From Achromobacter deleyi (lineage in GTDB: Bacteria; Pseudomonadota; Gammaproteobacteria; Burkholderiales; Burkholderiaceae_B): a stretch of 64,000 bases of DNA. Below the pieces are notes generated by a model. That model was not told the DNA's origin and made no database searches. It saw only the letters and a program-made list of their open reading frames with translations. Numbering within the stretch: position 1 is the stretch's first letter; each line of letters begins with the position of its first letter. The stretch is taken from positions 124,001 through 188,000 of the forward strand of contig NZ_CADIJO010000010.1 of NCBI RefSeq assembly GCF_902859705.1, in the 5' to 3' direction. Position numbers and translations under genes: made by a program. Positions 1 to 9,162 of this stretch are shown in pieces.

Positions 1-1
1 C

Positions 2-31
2 GAAGCGGTGCTGGACTTCCTGCGCGGCTAA
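2..31 (+). CDS. C-terminal end of an unidentified protein (partial)
   Basis: The first bases read in frame as EAVLDFLRG followed by TAA at 29-31. The rest of the gene lies outside the window. Endings of this kind are common in alpha/beta hydrolases, but nine residues cannot identify a family. It converges with and overlaps by 3 bases the stop of the AraC-type gene on the other strand. Confidence 0.4.
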   Translation, partial: EAVLDFLRG

Positions 32-909
32 CGCAGCTCGCTGGGGCGCACGCCGAAGCGACGGCGAAACGCCACCGAGAAATGCGCGGGCGCGTAACCC
101 ACGTGCCAGGCGGCCTCGGACACGCTCAGGCCGCCGCTCAGGATCAATTCGCGTCCATGGGTCAGGCGCGCCTCTTGCAGATAGCGGGCCATGCTGACGC
201 CGAAGGCGCGCTTGAAGGCCGCTTCCAGCTTGCGGGTGTGCAGGCCCAAGGCACGCGCCAGCATCGAAGACGACGGCGCGCCGCGCAGGTCCGCGGCCAG
301 GCGGCGGCGCGCCTCGTGGGCGGCGTCCAGGTCGCGCACGGCGGCCGACGGCGCCGCCGCGCGTTCATCCGGCAGCGGCGCCTGCCCGGCCTGGGCCAGG
401 GCAATCGCCGCCAGTTCCAGGCCCTTGGCAGCCAGGTACAGGCCGCGCGCCGGCCCCTCGTAGCGGCAGACGCGCACCTGATCGGCAATGCGGCGCGCTT
501 CGCGGCCCGCCGTACCGTGCCAGATGACGGGACCGCCATCGCTGGGCAGGAAATCGGGATCCACGCCCAGTTCCTGCCACAGCGACGCCGCCGGAAGCGT
601 GACCACGGTGTAGCGCTGGTCCACACCTGCCTCGAAAGCATCGGCGCCCTGTGCCTGGCCGGGGTTCCAGGCCAGGCACAGCGCCGGCCCGCGCAACGCG
701 AGCGACGCGCGGTCTTCGACGCGGCTGCGCACCTGCCCGTCGAGCAGAATGACCTTCAGGCCGGGATACAGGGATTCTTCGCGCCACTCGGTGACGCTGC
801 GGCGGAACACGCCGGCGCGCAGCGAGCAGCCATGGGCCAGGTCAAGCGCCGCGTCGACGCGGTGGTGTTCGGCAGCGGGGGCCGCGGCGCGGGCGCGCAG
901 GAAAGGCAT
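28..909 (-). CDS. AraC-family transcriptional regulator, PchR/AlcR-like, probably iron-responsive
   Basis: A 293-aa protein with an unrecognised N-terminal ligand domain and a C-terminal AraC DNA-binding domain. The two helix-turn-helix units lie near residues 205-235 (SMLARALGLHTRKLEAAFKR) and 255-290, ending in the family signature GYAPAHFSVAFRRRFGVRPSELR-type block. AraC proteins of this size in Bordetella and Pseudomonas (AlcR, PchR) activate siderophore genes when the siderophore is bound. A Fur-box-like sequence lies 38 bp upstream of the start, which supports an iron-starvation role. No siderophore or TonB receptor gene is visible here, so the target genes are unknown. Confidence 0.85.
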   Translation of the reverse strand: MPFLRARAAAPAAEHHRVDAALDLAHGCSLRAGVFRRSVTEWREESLYPGLKVILLDGQVRSRVEDRASLALRGPALCLAWNPGQAQGADAFEAGVDQRYTVVTLPAASLWQELGVDPDFLPSDGGPVIWHGTAGREARRIADQVRVCRYEGPARGLYLAAKGLELAAIALAQAGQAPLPDERAAAPSAAVRDLDAAHEARRRLAADLRGAPSSSMLARALGLHTRKLEAAFKRAFGVSMARYLQEARLTHGRELILSGGLSVSEAAWHVGYAPAHFSVAFRRRFGVRPSELR

Positions 910-946
910 GGGATCGGACCGGATGCACCGGTCAGGGGGCTTATTT

Positions 947-965
947 GAGAATAATTATTATTACC
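947..965 (-). promoter_or_regulatory. Putative Fur box upstream of the AraC-type regulator
   Basis: The sequence GAGAATAATTATTATTACC matches the 19-bp Fur consensus (GATAATGATAATCATTATC) at 14 of 19 positions by eye, in a neighbourhood that is otherwise very GC-rich. Its position 38 bp from the start of the AraC-type gene fits repression by Fur-Fe(II). The flavoprotein gene on the other side ends, rather than starts, near here, so only the regulator is a likely target. Confidence 0.65.
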
Positions 966-1016
966 CAAGTTCCATGCCGGCTCAATCAGGCCGCCCCGCT
1001 CCGCTGACCCTCGGCC

Positions 1017-1919
1017 TTATTCGCCTGCCCGCTCCCAGCGGCGCTGGATCGCCTTGGCGGCCACCACGCCGTCCGCCATCGACGTGACCACGCAGGGGTG
1101 CATGCGGTGCGCCACCTCGCCGATGGCATAGATGTCGGGCACGCTGGTTTCGGCCGTAGCGACATCGGTGCGGATGTAGCCGCGTTCGTCGCGCGCCAGT
1201 TGCAGGCCATCGGCAAACGACGCCTGCGGTTCCCAGCCATAGAACACCAGGATCAGGTCGTAGCGCCGGCCGTCCACGCTGCGGTTGGCCGGGTCGACCT
1301 GGTACGGGCCGATGCGCACGCCTTCCTTGCCGGCGCGCTGCACCCATTGCTGCTGGGCCCGCACGCTGCGCGCATACAGGTGCACCGTGGCGGCGCCCCG
1401 GTTGCGCACATAGACATAGTTTTCGAAGGCGTTGTCGCCGCCGCCCAGCACGGCGACGGACAGGCCGGAGTAATCCTGCGCCACGATGGGCGAGCCCGGG
1501 CCGATCAGCACCCCGGGCCAGCGCGATCCGGGGGGATGTTCCGGAAAGCCCTTGGCGCGCACGCCGGAGGCGATCACCAGGGTGCGGCCCCGCACCTGCG
1601 ATACGCCCCCATTTTCATCGGACAAGCTGGCCTCGATGCCGCCCTTGCAGGGCCGCACCGCCGTCACCCGCGCGCCCAGCCGCAACGGCACGCCGGCCGC
1701 GCGCACGCTCGTGTCGATATTGGCGGCCACCTGCTGGCCGGTCACCCCGGGCAGCACGGCGATCCAGTCGTCCGTGAAGGGGTTGTCGCTGCTCAGCCCG
1801 CCCAGGCGGTCGCCCGCCTCGACCAGCAGCGGCGCCAGGCCCAGCCTGGCCAGCCACAGGGCGCAGGAGGCGCCGGCCGGGCCGCCCCCTACAATGACCG
1901 AATCGTGCATCTGTTGCAT
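1017..1919 (-). CDS. FAD/NAD(P)-dependent oxidoreductase, thioredoxin-reductase-like without the redox CxxC
   Basis: A 300-aa two-dinucleotide-fold flavoprotein. The N-terminal FAD-binding motif is GGGPAG (residues 11-16), the second NAD(P)-binding motif is GGGDNA (159-164), and the C-terminal FAD segment is DIYAIGEVA. The size and layout match TrxB-type enzymes, but the CxxC that thioredoxin reductase carries just before the second fold is absent. It therefore resembles ferredoxin/flavodoxin-NADP reductases of the TrxR type or an orphan reductase. An alternative start is M4. It lies between the Fur-linked regulator and folB, divergent from the latter. The substrate cannot be told from sequence. 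Confidence 0.8.
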   Translation of the reverse strand: MQQMHDSVIVGGGPAGASCALWLARLGLAPLLVEAGDRLGGLSSDNPFTDDWIAVLPGVTGQQVAANIDTSVRAAGVPLRLGARVTAVRPCKGGIEASLSDENGGVSQVRGRTLVIASGVRAKGFPEHPPGSRWPGVLIGPGSPIVAQDYSGLSVAVLGGGDNAFENYVYVRNRGAATVHLYARSVRAQQQWVQRAGKEGVRIGPYQVDPANRSVDGRRYDLILVFYGWEPQASFADGLQLARDERGYIRTDVATAETSVPDIYAIGEVAHRMHPCVVTSMADGVVAAKAIQRRWERAGE

Positions 1920-2043
1920 TTCACCCCTTGTTTGCCATTGCCGGCCCCTCGCGGGCGCCCGGACATGGCCGAATTGTAGCCAGCGCGCCAGCCCCGGCCC
2001 GGCATCGCCTTACAATTCCGCCTATTCCACCCAGGTTTTCATC

Positions 2044-2403
2044 ATGCCCACACGCCGCATCATCCTTTCCGGGCTCGCGCTCGACGCCCGCATCGGCATT
2101 CTCGAACACGAGCGCCGTGCCACCCAGCCCCTGCATGTCGACGCCGAATTCGACGTGGACATCCAGCGCACGGTCGACGACCACGATATCCACAGCGTGC
2201 TGGACTACCGCCGCCTGCGCGAAGCCATCGTCGAAGAGTGCACCCAGGCGCATGTGAACCTGATCGAAACCCTGTCCGAACAAGTCGCCGCACGCCTGTT
2301 GGCCGACTTCCAGGAAATCCGCTCGCTGCGCCTGCGCATCAGCAAACCCATGGCCTTTTCCGACTGTGCGGCGGTAGGCGTGGAAATCCAGCTCTCGCGT
2401 TGA
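2044..2403 (+). CDS. folB: Dihydroneopterin aldolase
   Basis: A 119-aa protein of the tunnel-fold family that cleaves 7,8-dihydroneopterin to 6-hydroxymethyl-dihydropterin and glycolaldehyde in folate synthesis. It shows the typical start ([21 protein letters not shown]), the central [13 protein letters not shown] block ([11 protein letters not shown]) and the [10 protein letters not shown] segment with its catalytic-region Glu. The open frame extends far upstream, but family length and the conserved N-terminus fix the ATG at 2044. The next gene, ttcA, starts 2 nt after the stop, so the two are probably co-transcribed. Confidence 0.93.
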   Translation: MPTRRIILSGLALDARIGILEHERRATQPLHVDAEFDVDIQRTVDDHDIHSVLDYRRLREAIVEECTQAHVNLIETLSEQVAARLLADFQEIRSLRLRISKPMAFSDCAAVGVEIQLSR

Positions 2404-2405
2404 CC

Positions 2406-3383
2406 ATGAACGATATCGCTCCCCCCGGCATCCGCTTTCGCACCGAGGCCGAAGAAAAAGCCCGCCACGAAGGCAACAAACTGACCAAGCGCCTGGCGCG
2501 TGAAACCACGCGCGCGCTGTCCGACTACAACATGATCGAGGCGGGCGACCGCGTGATGGTCTGTCTGTCCGGCGGCAAGGATTCCTACGCCATGCTGGAC
2601 ATCCTGCTCCAGCTGCAAAAGCGCGCCCCGTTTCCGTTCGAGCTGATCGCCGTCAACCTGGACCAGAAGCAGCCCGGCTTTCCCGCCGACATCCTGCCGC
2701 GCTACCTGACCGAACTGGGCGTGCCGTTTCACATCGAAACGCAGGACACCTACTCGATCGTCACGCGCGTGCTCGAAGAGGGCAAGACCATGTGCTCGCT
2801 CTGTTCGCGCTTGCGCCGGGGCATCCTGTACCGCGTGGCCTCCGAGCTGGGCGCGACCAAGATCGCGCTGGGCCACCACCGCGACGACATCCTGGGCACG
2901 TTCTTCCTGAACCTGTTCTACGGCGGCAAGGCCAAGGGCATGCCGCCCAAGCTGGTGTCCGACGACGGCCGCCACACGGTGATCCGCCCGCTGGCCTATG
3001 TGCCCGAGACCGACCTGATCGCCTACGCCGAACTCAAGCAGTTCCCGATCATTCCTTGCAACCTGTGCGGCTCGCAGGAAAACCTGAAGCGCAAGGAAGT
3101 CGGCCGCATGATCAAGGAATGGGACAAGCAGCACCCGGGCCGCTCGTGGAACGTGTTCAACGCGCTGTCGCGCGTGGTGCCGTCGCACCTGATGGACCGC
3201 GACCTGTTCGATTTCGTCGGCCTCAAGCCGACGGGTGTGCCGGACGCCAACGGCGACACGGCGTTCGACACCGTGGACCCGACCGAAGGCGACAGCGACG
3301 AAGCCTGCGGCGACACCGCGGCCACGCAAGCGCAGACGCCCGACGGCATCGTTGAAAAGAAAGTGATGTTCACGCGCGGCTGA
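2406..3383 (+). CDS. ttcA: tRNA 2-thiocytidine(32) synthetase TtcA
   Basis: A 325-aa PP-loop ATPase that installs 2-thiocytidine at position 32 of certain tRNAs, using a [4Fe-4S] cluster as sulfur carrier. The PP-loop SGGKDS is at residues 55-60. The cluster cysteines appear as C130-x-x-C133 and C218 (with a neighbouring C221), which is the TtcA pattern. A divergent 20-residue-plus acidic C-terminal tail follows the conserved domain. The ATG at 2406 sits directly after the folB stop. The longer upstream frame is folB in another frame. Confidence 0.95.
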   Translation: MNDIAPPGIRFRTEAEEKARHEGNKLTKRLARETTRALSDYNMIEAGDRVMVCLSGGKDSYAMLDILLQLQKRAPFPFELIAVNLDQKQPGFPADILPRYLTELGVPFHIETQDTYSIVTRVLEEGKTMCSLCSRLRRGILYRVASELGATKIALGHHRDDILGTFFLNLFYGGKAKGMPPKLVSDDGRHTVIRPLAYVPETDLIAYAELKQFPIIPCNLCGSQENLKRKEVGRMIKEWDKQHPGRSWNVFNALSRVVPSHLMDRDLFDFVGLKPTGVPDANGDTAFDTVDPTEGDSDEACGDTAATQAQTPDGIVEKKVMFTRG

Positions 3384-3445
3384 ATGCCGCGAATGCGTCC
3401 CGGAGCCACAAGGGCCCCGGGCCGCATCGGAATGACATGATCTTT

Positions 3446-3471
3446 TGCCGGCTCGATCAGACGAGCCGGCA
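3446..3471. terminator. Hairpin between convergent ttcA and the dehydrogenase gene
   Basis: TGCCGGCTCG and CGAGCCGGCA form a perfect 10-bp stem with a 6-nt loop between two convergent stops. Neither side is followed by a proper T-tract in the direction of transcription, so it is at best a weak or non-canonical terminator. Confidence 0.45.
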
Positions 3472-3482
3472 TCGAACGCCGG

Positions 3483-4439
3483 TCAGGCGTTCAACACCCG
3501 CACCGGCGCCCCGGCCTGCCAGGCCTTCACGGCTTCCAGCGCATTGCGATAGAACGCCTCGAAATTCTCGCGGCTGACATAGCCCAGGTGCGGCGTCAGG
3601 ATGACGTTGTCCAGGTCGCGCAGATTGTCGGTGGGCGACAGCGGCTCTTCGTCATACACGTCCAGCCCGGCGCCCGCGATGCGGAACTTCACCAGCGCAT
3701 CCATCAGGGCGTCCTGGTCCACCAGCCCGGCCCGCGACGTATTCACCAGATAGGCAGACGGCTTCATGGCGGCCAGCGCGGCCGCATCGACGATATGGCG
3801 GCTGCGGTCGGACAGGATCAGGTGCAGGCTGACGACGTCGGACGTCGAGAACAGCTCGTGCTTGTCCACCCGCTTGACGCCGGCCTCGGCCGCGCGCTCA
3901 TCGGTCAGGTTGGGACTCCAGGCCACCACGTCCATGCCGAAGGCCAGGCCCACCTTGGCCACGGCCGCGCCCAGCTTGCCCAGGCCCAGCACGCCCAGCC
4001 GCTTGCCGGCCAGCGGCTCGGGCATGCCCGTCTGCCACATGCCGCGGCGCATGGCCGCGTCTTCGGCGGTCAGGTGCTTGAACAGGCCCAGGATGTGCGC
4101 CCAGGCCAGTTCGGCGGTGGCGGTATTGGCGTCGGCGCTGCCGGGTGCGCCGCTGACGACGATGCCCTGCGCGGTGCAGGCCGGCATGTCGATGGCGTTG
4201 TTGCGCATGCCGGTGGTGACCAAGAGGCGCAGGCGCGGCAATGCGCGGATGCGCTCGGCCGGGAACGGCGTGCGTTCCCGCATGGCGATGATCACGTCGA
4301 AGGGTTCGAGGGTAGCCTCGACCTGTTCGTCGGGAATGAAGTTGTTGAAGATCTGCACCTCGGCATCGCCGCCCAGGGAACCCCAGTCGGCGTAGCGTTT
4401 GGCGACATCGTGGTAATCGTCGAGGATTGCGATTTTCAA
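3483..4439 (-). CDS. D-2-hydroxyacid dehydrogenase family protein (NAD-dependent)
   Basis: A 318-aa protein with the D-isomer 2-hydroxyacid dehydrogenase fold. The NAD-binding GLGKLG motif is at residues 152-157. The catalytic triad pattern is visible as R236 (NTSRAGLV), E265 (YDEEPL) and H284 (LTPHLGYVS). Members reduce 2-keto acids or oxidise D-2-hydroxy acids in the cytosol, for example glycerate, lactate or phosphoglycerate types. The sequence does not show which substrate is used. It is a single gene, convergent with ttcA and 64 nt downstream of dsbC on the same strand. Confidence 0.9.
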   Translation of the reverse strand: MKIAILDDYHDVAKRYADWGSLGGDAEVQIFNNFIPDEQVEATLEPFDVIIAMRERTPFPAERIRALPRLRLLVTTGMRNNAIDMPACTAQGIVVSGAPGSADANTATAELAWAHILGLFKHLTAEDAAMRRGMWQTGMPEPLAGKRLGVLGLGKLGAAVAKVGLAFGMDVVAWSPNLTDERAAEAGVKRVDKHELFSTSDVVSLHLILSDRSRHIVDAAALAAMKPSAYLVNTSRAGLVDQDALMDALVKFRIAGAGLDVYDEEPLSPTDNLRDLDNVILTPHLGYVSRENFEAFYRNALEAVKAWQAGAPVRVLNA

Positions 4440-4503
4440 GTCTCGTCTCCGGGTGGCGTGGCGCGCATCGCGCCAGCCGCCCGGCCAGCGCGTTGCGCGC
4501 CGG

Positions 4504-5301
4504 TCAGTTCAGTCGTGCCTTGAGCTGGTCCAGCGGCAGCGCGCCGCTGATGCGCGAGCCGTCGGGGAAGAACAGGGTCGGGGTGCCGCGCACCATCAGC
4601 TGCTTGCCCAGCGCCAGCAGCTTGTCTTCAGGCACGCTGCAATTGGCGGTGGCCGGCTTCTGGCCGCGCAACATCCAGTCGTCCCAGGCCTTGCCCGGGT
4701 CTTTCGAGCACCAGACGTCGCGCACCTTCACATTGGAGTCGGGCGACAGGATGGGATACAGGAAGGTGTAGACGGTGATGTTGTCCACATCTTCCATGGT
4801 CTTGCGCAGCTGCTTGCAATAGCCGCAGTTGGGGTCTTCGAAAATCGCGACCTTGCGCGAGCCGTCGCCCTTGACCTGCTTGATGGCCAGGTCCAGCGGC
4901 AGCTGGTCGAACGGAATGGTGCCCAGCTTTTCCTGCGCTTCGCGCGTCACGTCGCGGCGGGTCATGGCGTCGATCAACGGACCTTCCATGACCCAGGTGA
5001 CCTTTTCGTCCGTGTAGATCAGGTCCATGCCCAGCTGCACTTCGAACAGGCCATAGGGCGTACGGCGCACCGCGGTCACGTCCATGCCGGTGAAGCGCTG
5101 CTTGAAGCGGTCCTTGACGGCGTCCGCCACGGGATCCGCCGGCGCCACCTGGGTGGTGGAATAGCTCTTGTCGCCTTTGGCCGGCTGCCCCACCGTGCTG
5201 GTGGAAACGGACTTGTCGCCCTGGGCCTGCGCGCCTGCGGACAGACCCAGGCCCGCGGCCATGAAGCAGGCGGCCAGCGCGGCGGGAAAACGGAAATTCA
5301 T
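4504..5301 (-). CDS. dsbC: Periplasmic disulfide isomerase DsbC
   Basis: A 265-aa exported protein. It has a signal peptide (residues about 1-27, ending AGAQAQ), an N-terminal dimerisation region, and a thioredoxin-fold domain with the active site C159-G-Y-C162 and a cis-Pro loop (RGTPTLFF). A further cysteine pair in the catalytic domain fits the structural disulfide of DsbC. It isomerises wrong disulfides in periplasmic proteins. The ATG at 5301 follows a good AGGAG site and begins the signal peptide; the frame stays open 27 codons further but without support. A terminator after the upstream ubiH-like gene suggests it has its own promoter. Confidence 0.92.
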   Translation of the reverse strand: MNFRFPAALAACFMAAGLGLSAGAQAQGDKSVSTSTVGQPAKGDKSYSTTQVAPADPVADAVKDRFKQRFTGMDVTAVRRTPYGLFEVQLGMDLIYTDEKVTWVMEGPLIDAMTRRDVTREAQEKLGTIPFDQLPLDLAIKQVKGDGSRKVAIFEDPNCGYCKQLRKTMEDVDNITVYTFLYPILSPDSNVKVRDVWCSKDPGKAWDDWMLRGQKPATANCSVPEDKLLALGKQLMVRGTPTLFFPDGSRISGALPLDQLKARLN

Positions 5302-5480
5302 GGGGACTCCTGTAATTATCGTGACGTATCGCGTACGTAGGCGGAAAGCGTAACCGATCCGGTGTGACGCGGCGCCGGGCAATGCCGGGGCCTGGCGCCA
5401 GGACCATGGGAATCAGACCGGTCGGGACCCGTACGGGTTCCTCAACGCGCCGATTCCGGCGGCCGCCCGCAGGCAATACG

Positions 5481-5500
5481 AAAAACGGGGCCTGGGCCCC
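5481..5500 (-). terminator. Rho-independent terminator after the mltA-ubiH-like pair
   Basis: Read on the minus strand, a GGGGC/GCCCC stem with a short loop is followed by GTTTTTCG, starting 4 nt past the stop of the UbiH-like gene. This is a compact but classical intrinsic terminator and it separates that gene from dsbC. Confidence 0.65.
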
Positions 5501-5503
5501 CCT

Positions 5504-6673
5504 TCAATTCGTGGAGGCGCCCGCGATCAGACGCCGCTTGATCAGCGGGGCCCGCTCGACCCAGTGCATGCCCGCGTTGCGCAGCCAGACCAGGGGCGTG
5601 GCATGCGACCCGAACAGCTTGTGCAGGCCATCGGTGGCCAGCCGCAAGGCCAGCACCGGCTCGGCGCGCGCACGCTGGTAGCGATGCAGCACCCGCAGGT
5701 CGCCCGCCTGGCGGTAGGGCTCGCGCCCGGCCACGGTGCGGGCCAGGGCCTCGACGTCGCCCAGGCCCAGGTTCAGGCCCTGGCCGGCCAGCGGGTGCAG
5801 GCGATGCGCGGCGTCTCCGGCCAGCGCGATGCCGGGTGCGACCATCTGGGCGCGTTCCAGCGTCAGCGGAAAGCCGTGCAGCTTGCTGCGCACTTTCAGG
5901 CGGCCCAGCCGGCCTTGCGCGGCGTGTTCCAGCAGGGATTCCAGCCGGGCGGCCTGCTCGTCGGCCGGCAGGGCCAGCAGTTCGGCGGCGCGCTCGCTGC
6001 GCATCGACCAGACCATGGACACTTGCGGGCCGTCGGCGGTATCGGGCAGCGGCAAGAGCGCCAGCACGCCGTCGTCGCGGAACCATTGGAAGGCCGTGCC
6101 CTGGTGGGCGTGCTCGGCGTCCAGGTTCACGACCAGGCCGGTGTCGTTGTACGACACCGCGTCGTGCTTCAGGCCGGCGGCAGTGCGCAGCGGCGAGGCA
6201 GCGCCGTCGGCGCCCACGAACAGTTCCGCCTGCAGGCGGGCGCCGCTTTCGGTGTCGACCGTGCCGGCCTGGTAGCCGGTGCAGCGGTCTTCGATCCAGG
6301 GAATGCCGAACATGCGCACAGCCTGGATCAGCACCCGTTCGATTTCGCCGGACTCGACGATCCAGGCCAGTTGCGGCAAGGCGGCCTGCCAGGCGTTCAA
6401 GTGCACCAGTCCGTCGGCATCGCCATGGATTTCCATGGCCTGCACCGGCGTCAGACGGGCGGACGGCATGGCGTCCCAGACGCCCAGCTCGGCCAGGAAA
6501 CGCTGGCTGGCGGGCGAAATGGCATAGACGCGCGCATGGTAGTGGTTGGGATCGGCCGGCGGCACGGTGGTGCGCGGCGCCAGCAGCGCCACGCGCTGGC
6601 CGCGGCGGGCCAGGGCCAGCGCGGACGACAGGCCGACGATGCCGGCCCCGCAAACGACGATCTGGTGGGTCAT
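5504..6673 (-). CDS. UbiH/UbiF-family FAD-dependent hydroxylase
   Basis: A 389-aa flavin monooxygenase of the UbiH/UbiF/VisC/COQ6 family, whose members hydroxylate the ubiquinone ring. It has an N-terminal GAGIVGLS FAD motif, the DG motif (FVGADGAASPLR) at mid-protein and the GD motif (GIALAGDAAHRLHPLAGQG) in the C-terminal third. The start at 6673 overlaps the mltA stop (ATGA), showing translational coupling. Which ring position it hydroxylates cannot be decided from sequence alone, so no symbol is given. Confidence 0.88.
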   Translation of the reverse strand: MTHQIVVCGAGIVGLSSALALARRGQRVALLAPRTTVPPADPNHYHARVYAISPASQRFLAELGVWDAMPSARLTPVQAMEIHGDADGLVHLNAWQAALPQLAWIVESGEIERVLIQAVRMFGIPWIEDRCTGYQAGTVDTESGARLQAELFVGADGAASPLRTAAGLKHDAVSYNDTGLVVNLDAEHAHQGTAFQWFRDDGVLALLPLPDTADGPQVSMVWSMRSERAAELLALPADEQAARLESLLEHAAQGRLGRLKVRSKLHGFPLTLERAQMVAPGIALAGDAAHRLHPLAGQGLNLGLGDVEALARTVAGREPYRQAGDLRVLHRYQRARAEPVLALRLATDGLHKLFGSHATPLVWLRNAGMHWVERAPLIKRRLIAGASTN

Positions 6674-7971
6674 CTTGCGCTGGGCTCCCCGGCTTGCTTG
6701 GGCCACAGCAGCCACATCTGGCCGCGCTGCTTCATGCGGCCTGCCTGTTGGCCGGCCTCTTCGCCGTAGCCCCAGTAGAAGTCGGCGCGGGCTGCGCCGC
6801 GGATGGCGGTGCCGGTATCTTGCGCGAACACCAGGCGCTGCAACGGCCGGTCAGAGGCCGGGTAGGTGGTGGCCAGGAACACAGGCGTGCCCAGCGGCAC
6901 GAAGCCGGCGTCCACCGCAATGGCGCGGCGCGGGGCCAGGTTGACGCCGTAAGCGCCCTTGGGGCCGAGTTCGGGGTCGATCACCGGTTCTTCGCGGAAG
7001 AACACCACGGCCGGATTGGCGTTGAGCATCTCGGGCACGCGCTTGGGGTTGCGCTGCGCCCAGGCGCGGATGTTCTGCATGGACGCCTGATCGGCCGACA
7101 GCTCGCCGCGGTCCGCCAGCCAGCGACCGATGGACACATACGGTTGGCCGTTGTGGTCGGCATAGGCCACGCGGATGGTCTTGCCGGTATCAGGGCCGTC
7201 GGTCAGCTGCACCCGGCCCGAGCCCTGCACCTGCAGGAAGAAGTTGTCGACGGGATCGTCGACCCAGACCACCACCGGCGGGCGGCGGCCCGACGATTCG
7301 ATCGCGGCGCGGGTGTCGTAGGGCACCACGCGCTTGCCTTCGAGCTTGCCGCGCACGCGCTTGCCGGCCAGGTCCGGGTAGACCGAACCCAGGTCGATGG
7401 TCAGCAGGTCGGCCGGCACCGCGTACAGCGGCCATTGATAGTTGCCGCCCTGGCGGCGCGAGCCGCGCACCAGGGGTTCGTAGTAGCCGGTGACGGTGTT
7501 GGCCGCCGGCTTGCCGTCAGGGGCGTTCAGGCGCCAGGGTTGCAGGTAGGTCTGCAGGAAGCGGCGCACGCCCTCGATGTCGGTGGCGGCGGGCGCGCGG
7601 GCCGGATCGGCCGCGGCGGCGCAGACCGGCTGCCAGGCGCGCGGCGCGGCGCGCGCCGGCGCGGCCAGGTTGCCGCTGGTCGGGCGCATCAGCCCCTTGC
7701 AGTTGCGCAGGAACAAAGGCCAGAACTGCGCCAGGTCGTCGTTGGACCAGCCCGGCATCTCGGCCCACGAGGCCGCCTTGAACTTGCCCGCCAGGGCGCG
7801 CGGCGGGGTATCGGGCAGGGCCGACAGCGCCGGCACCACCAGGGGACCGTCGACGGACGGGGTACGCGAACCGGACGTGGCCGGCTGGCCGGAATCGGGG
7901 GGGACCTCTGAGGTCGTGCTGCATGCCGCCAGCAGGACTGACAGCACGGACAGGCTAAGAATGCGCTTCAT
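6670..7971 (-). CDS. mltA: Membrane-bound lytic murein transglycosylase A
   Basis: A 433-aa outer-membrane lipoprotein. The lipobox L-A-A-C places the lipidated cysteine at residue 17. The body carries the MltA/3D-domain signatures GYYEPLVRGSR, DNFFLQVQGSGR and AQDTGTAIRG-ARADFYWGYG, the last holding the catalytic aspartate region. It cleaves peptidoglycan strands to 1,6-anhydromuramyl products. The frame stays open 86 codons upstream, but the lipoprotein signal fixes the start at 7971. It is followed in ATGA overlap by the UbiH-like gene and preceded by apaG. Confidence 0.92.
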   Translation of the reverse strand: MKRILSLSVLSVLLAACSTTSEVPPDSGQPATSGSRTPSVDGPLVVPALSALPDTPPRALAGKFKAASWAEMPGWSNDDLAQFWPLFLRNCKGLMRPTSGNLAAPARAAPRAWQPVCAAAADPARAPAATDIEGVRRFLQTYLQPWRLNAPDGKPAANTVTGYYEPLVRGSRRQGGNYQWPLYAVPADLLTIDLGSVYPDLAGKRVRGKLEGKRVVPYDTRAAIESSGRRPPVVVWVDDPVDNFFLQVQGSGRVQLTDGPDTGKTIRVAYADHNGQPYVSIGRWLADRGELSADQASMQNIRAWAQRNPKRVPEMLNANPAVVFFREEPVIDPELGPKGAYGVNLAPRRAIAVDAGFVPLGTPVFLATTYPASDRPLQRLVFAQDTGTAIRGAARADFYWGYGEEAGQQAGRMKQRGQMWLLWPKQAGEPSAR

Positions 7972-8011
7972 GAGCAGATGGAAAACCGTACAACGTGTGG
8001 CCGCGCCCCGG

Positions 8012-8386
8012 TCAATGCAGGGTACGCGGCATGGCCAGGACGAATTCGGAGATCGGCACTTCGAACGGAATGCCGTTCTCGCCGACGCAATGGTAGGTGC
8101 CGCGCATCGTGCCGACCGGGGTGGGCAGGGGACAGCCGCTGGTGTATTCGAAGGTCTCGCCGGGCGCCAGCAACGGCTGCTGGCCCACGACGCCCAGCCC
8201 GCGCACTTCCTGCACACGCTGGTTGCCATCGGTGATAATCCAGTGGCGGCTGATCACCTGGGCCGGATGCTCACCGGTATTGGTGATGCGAACGGTATAG
8301 GCGAACACGAACTGCTGCTCGCCAGGATCGGACTGTTCTGGCACGAAGCGCGGAGAGACGGAGACGCTAAGGTCGTAAGGTTTCAC
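8012..8386 (-). CDS. apaG: ApaG protein (DUF525 / ApaG domain)
   Basis: A 124-aa beta-sandwich protein, found next to apaH or cell-wall genes in many proteobacteria; its biochemical role is unsettled. Conserved blocks are FVFAYTVRITNTGEHPAQVISRHWIITD and the glycine-rich PLPTPVGTMRGTYHCV region. There is no ATG at the family start. A GTG at 8384-8386, preceded by AGGGAAGGG, gives VKPYDLSVSVSPRF, matching the usual length and N-terminus. The longer open frame upstream runs into rpe on the other strand and is not coding. Confidence 0.9.
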   Translation of the reverse strand: MKPYDLSVSVSPRFVPEQSDPGEQQFVFAYTVRITNTGEHPAQVISRHWIITDGNQRVQEVRGLGVVGQQPLLAPGETFEYTSGCPLPTPVGTMRGTYHCVGENGIPFEVPISEFVLAMPRTLH

Positions 8387-8455
8387 AGCCCTTCCCTGTG
8401 TGGCACGCTCAAACTGCAATAATGGCACATTATGCCTTCCCCAACCCCGAACATC

Positions 8456-9154
8456 ATGTCTACGTCCTCTACCCGCATTACCCCCAGCATCCTGTCCGCC
8501 GACTTCGCCCGCCTGGGCGAGGAAGTCCGCAACGTCGTGGCCGCCGGCGCCGACTGGATCCACGTCGACGTGATGGACAACCACTATGTGCCCAACCTGA
8601 CCATCGGCCCGATGGTCTGTGCGGCGATCCGTCCCCATGTGTCGGTGCCGATCGACGTGCACCTGATGGTCGAGCCGGTGGACGCCCTGGTGCCCATGTT
8701 TGCCAGCGCCGGCGCCAACTACATCAGCTTTCACCCGGACGCCAGCCGCCACGTCGACCGCACGCTGTCCCTGATCCGCGAAAGCGGCTGCAAGGCCGGC
8801 CTGGTGTTCAACCCGGCCACGCCGCTGTCCTATATGGACTACGTGATGGACAAGATCGACCTGGTGCTGATCATGTCGGTCAACCCCGGCTTTGGCGGCC
8901 AGAGCTTCATTCCCGCCACGCTGACCAAGCTGCGCGAGGCCCGCGCCAGGATCGACGCCTGGATGCAGGCCGGCGGCCAGGAAATCATGCTGCAAGTGGA
9001 CGGCGGCGTGAAAATCGACAACATCGCTGAAATCCGCCGTGCCGGCGCCGACACCTTCGTGGCCGGCTCGGCCATTTTCGGCAAGCCCGACTACGCCGGC
9101 ATCATCACGGCCATGCGCGAACAGATCGCCATCGGCGAAACCACCGCCATCTGA
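8456..9154 (+). CDS. rpe: Ribulose-phosphate 3-epimerase
   Basis: A 232-aa TIM-barrel metalloenzyme that interconverts ribulose-5-phosphate and xylulose-5-phosphate. It shows the N-terminal [16 protein letters not shown], the [17 protein letters not shown] metal-site block, [10 protein letters not shown] and the phosphate-binding VAGSAIF near the C-terminus. An in-frame ATG at 8432 would add eight residues; neither start has a strong ribosome site, and the shorter one matches the family. gph follows after 8 nt. Confidence 0.93.
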   Translation: MSTSSTRITPSILSADFARLGEEVRNVVAAGADWIHVDVMDNHYVPNLTIGPMVCAAIRPHVSVPIDVHLMVEPVDALVPMFASAGANYISFHPDASRHVDRTLSLIRESGCKAGLVFNPATPLSYMDYVMDKIDLVLIMSVNPGFGGQSFIPATLTKLREARARIDAWMQAGGQEIMLQVDGGVKIDNIAEIRRAGADTFVAGSAIFGKPDYAGIITAMREQIAIGETTAI

Positions 9155-9162
9155 GGAACGCC

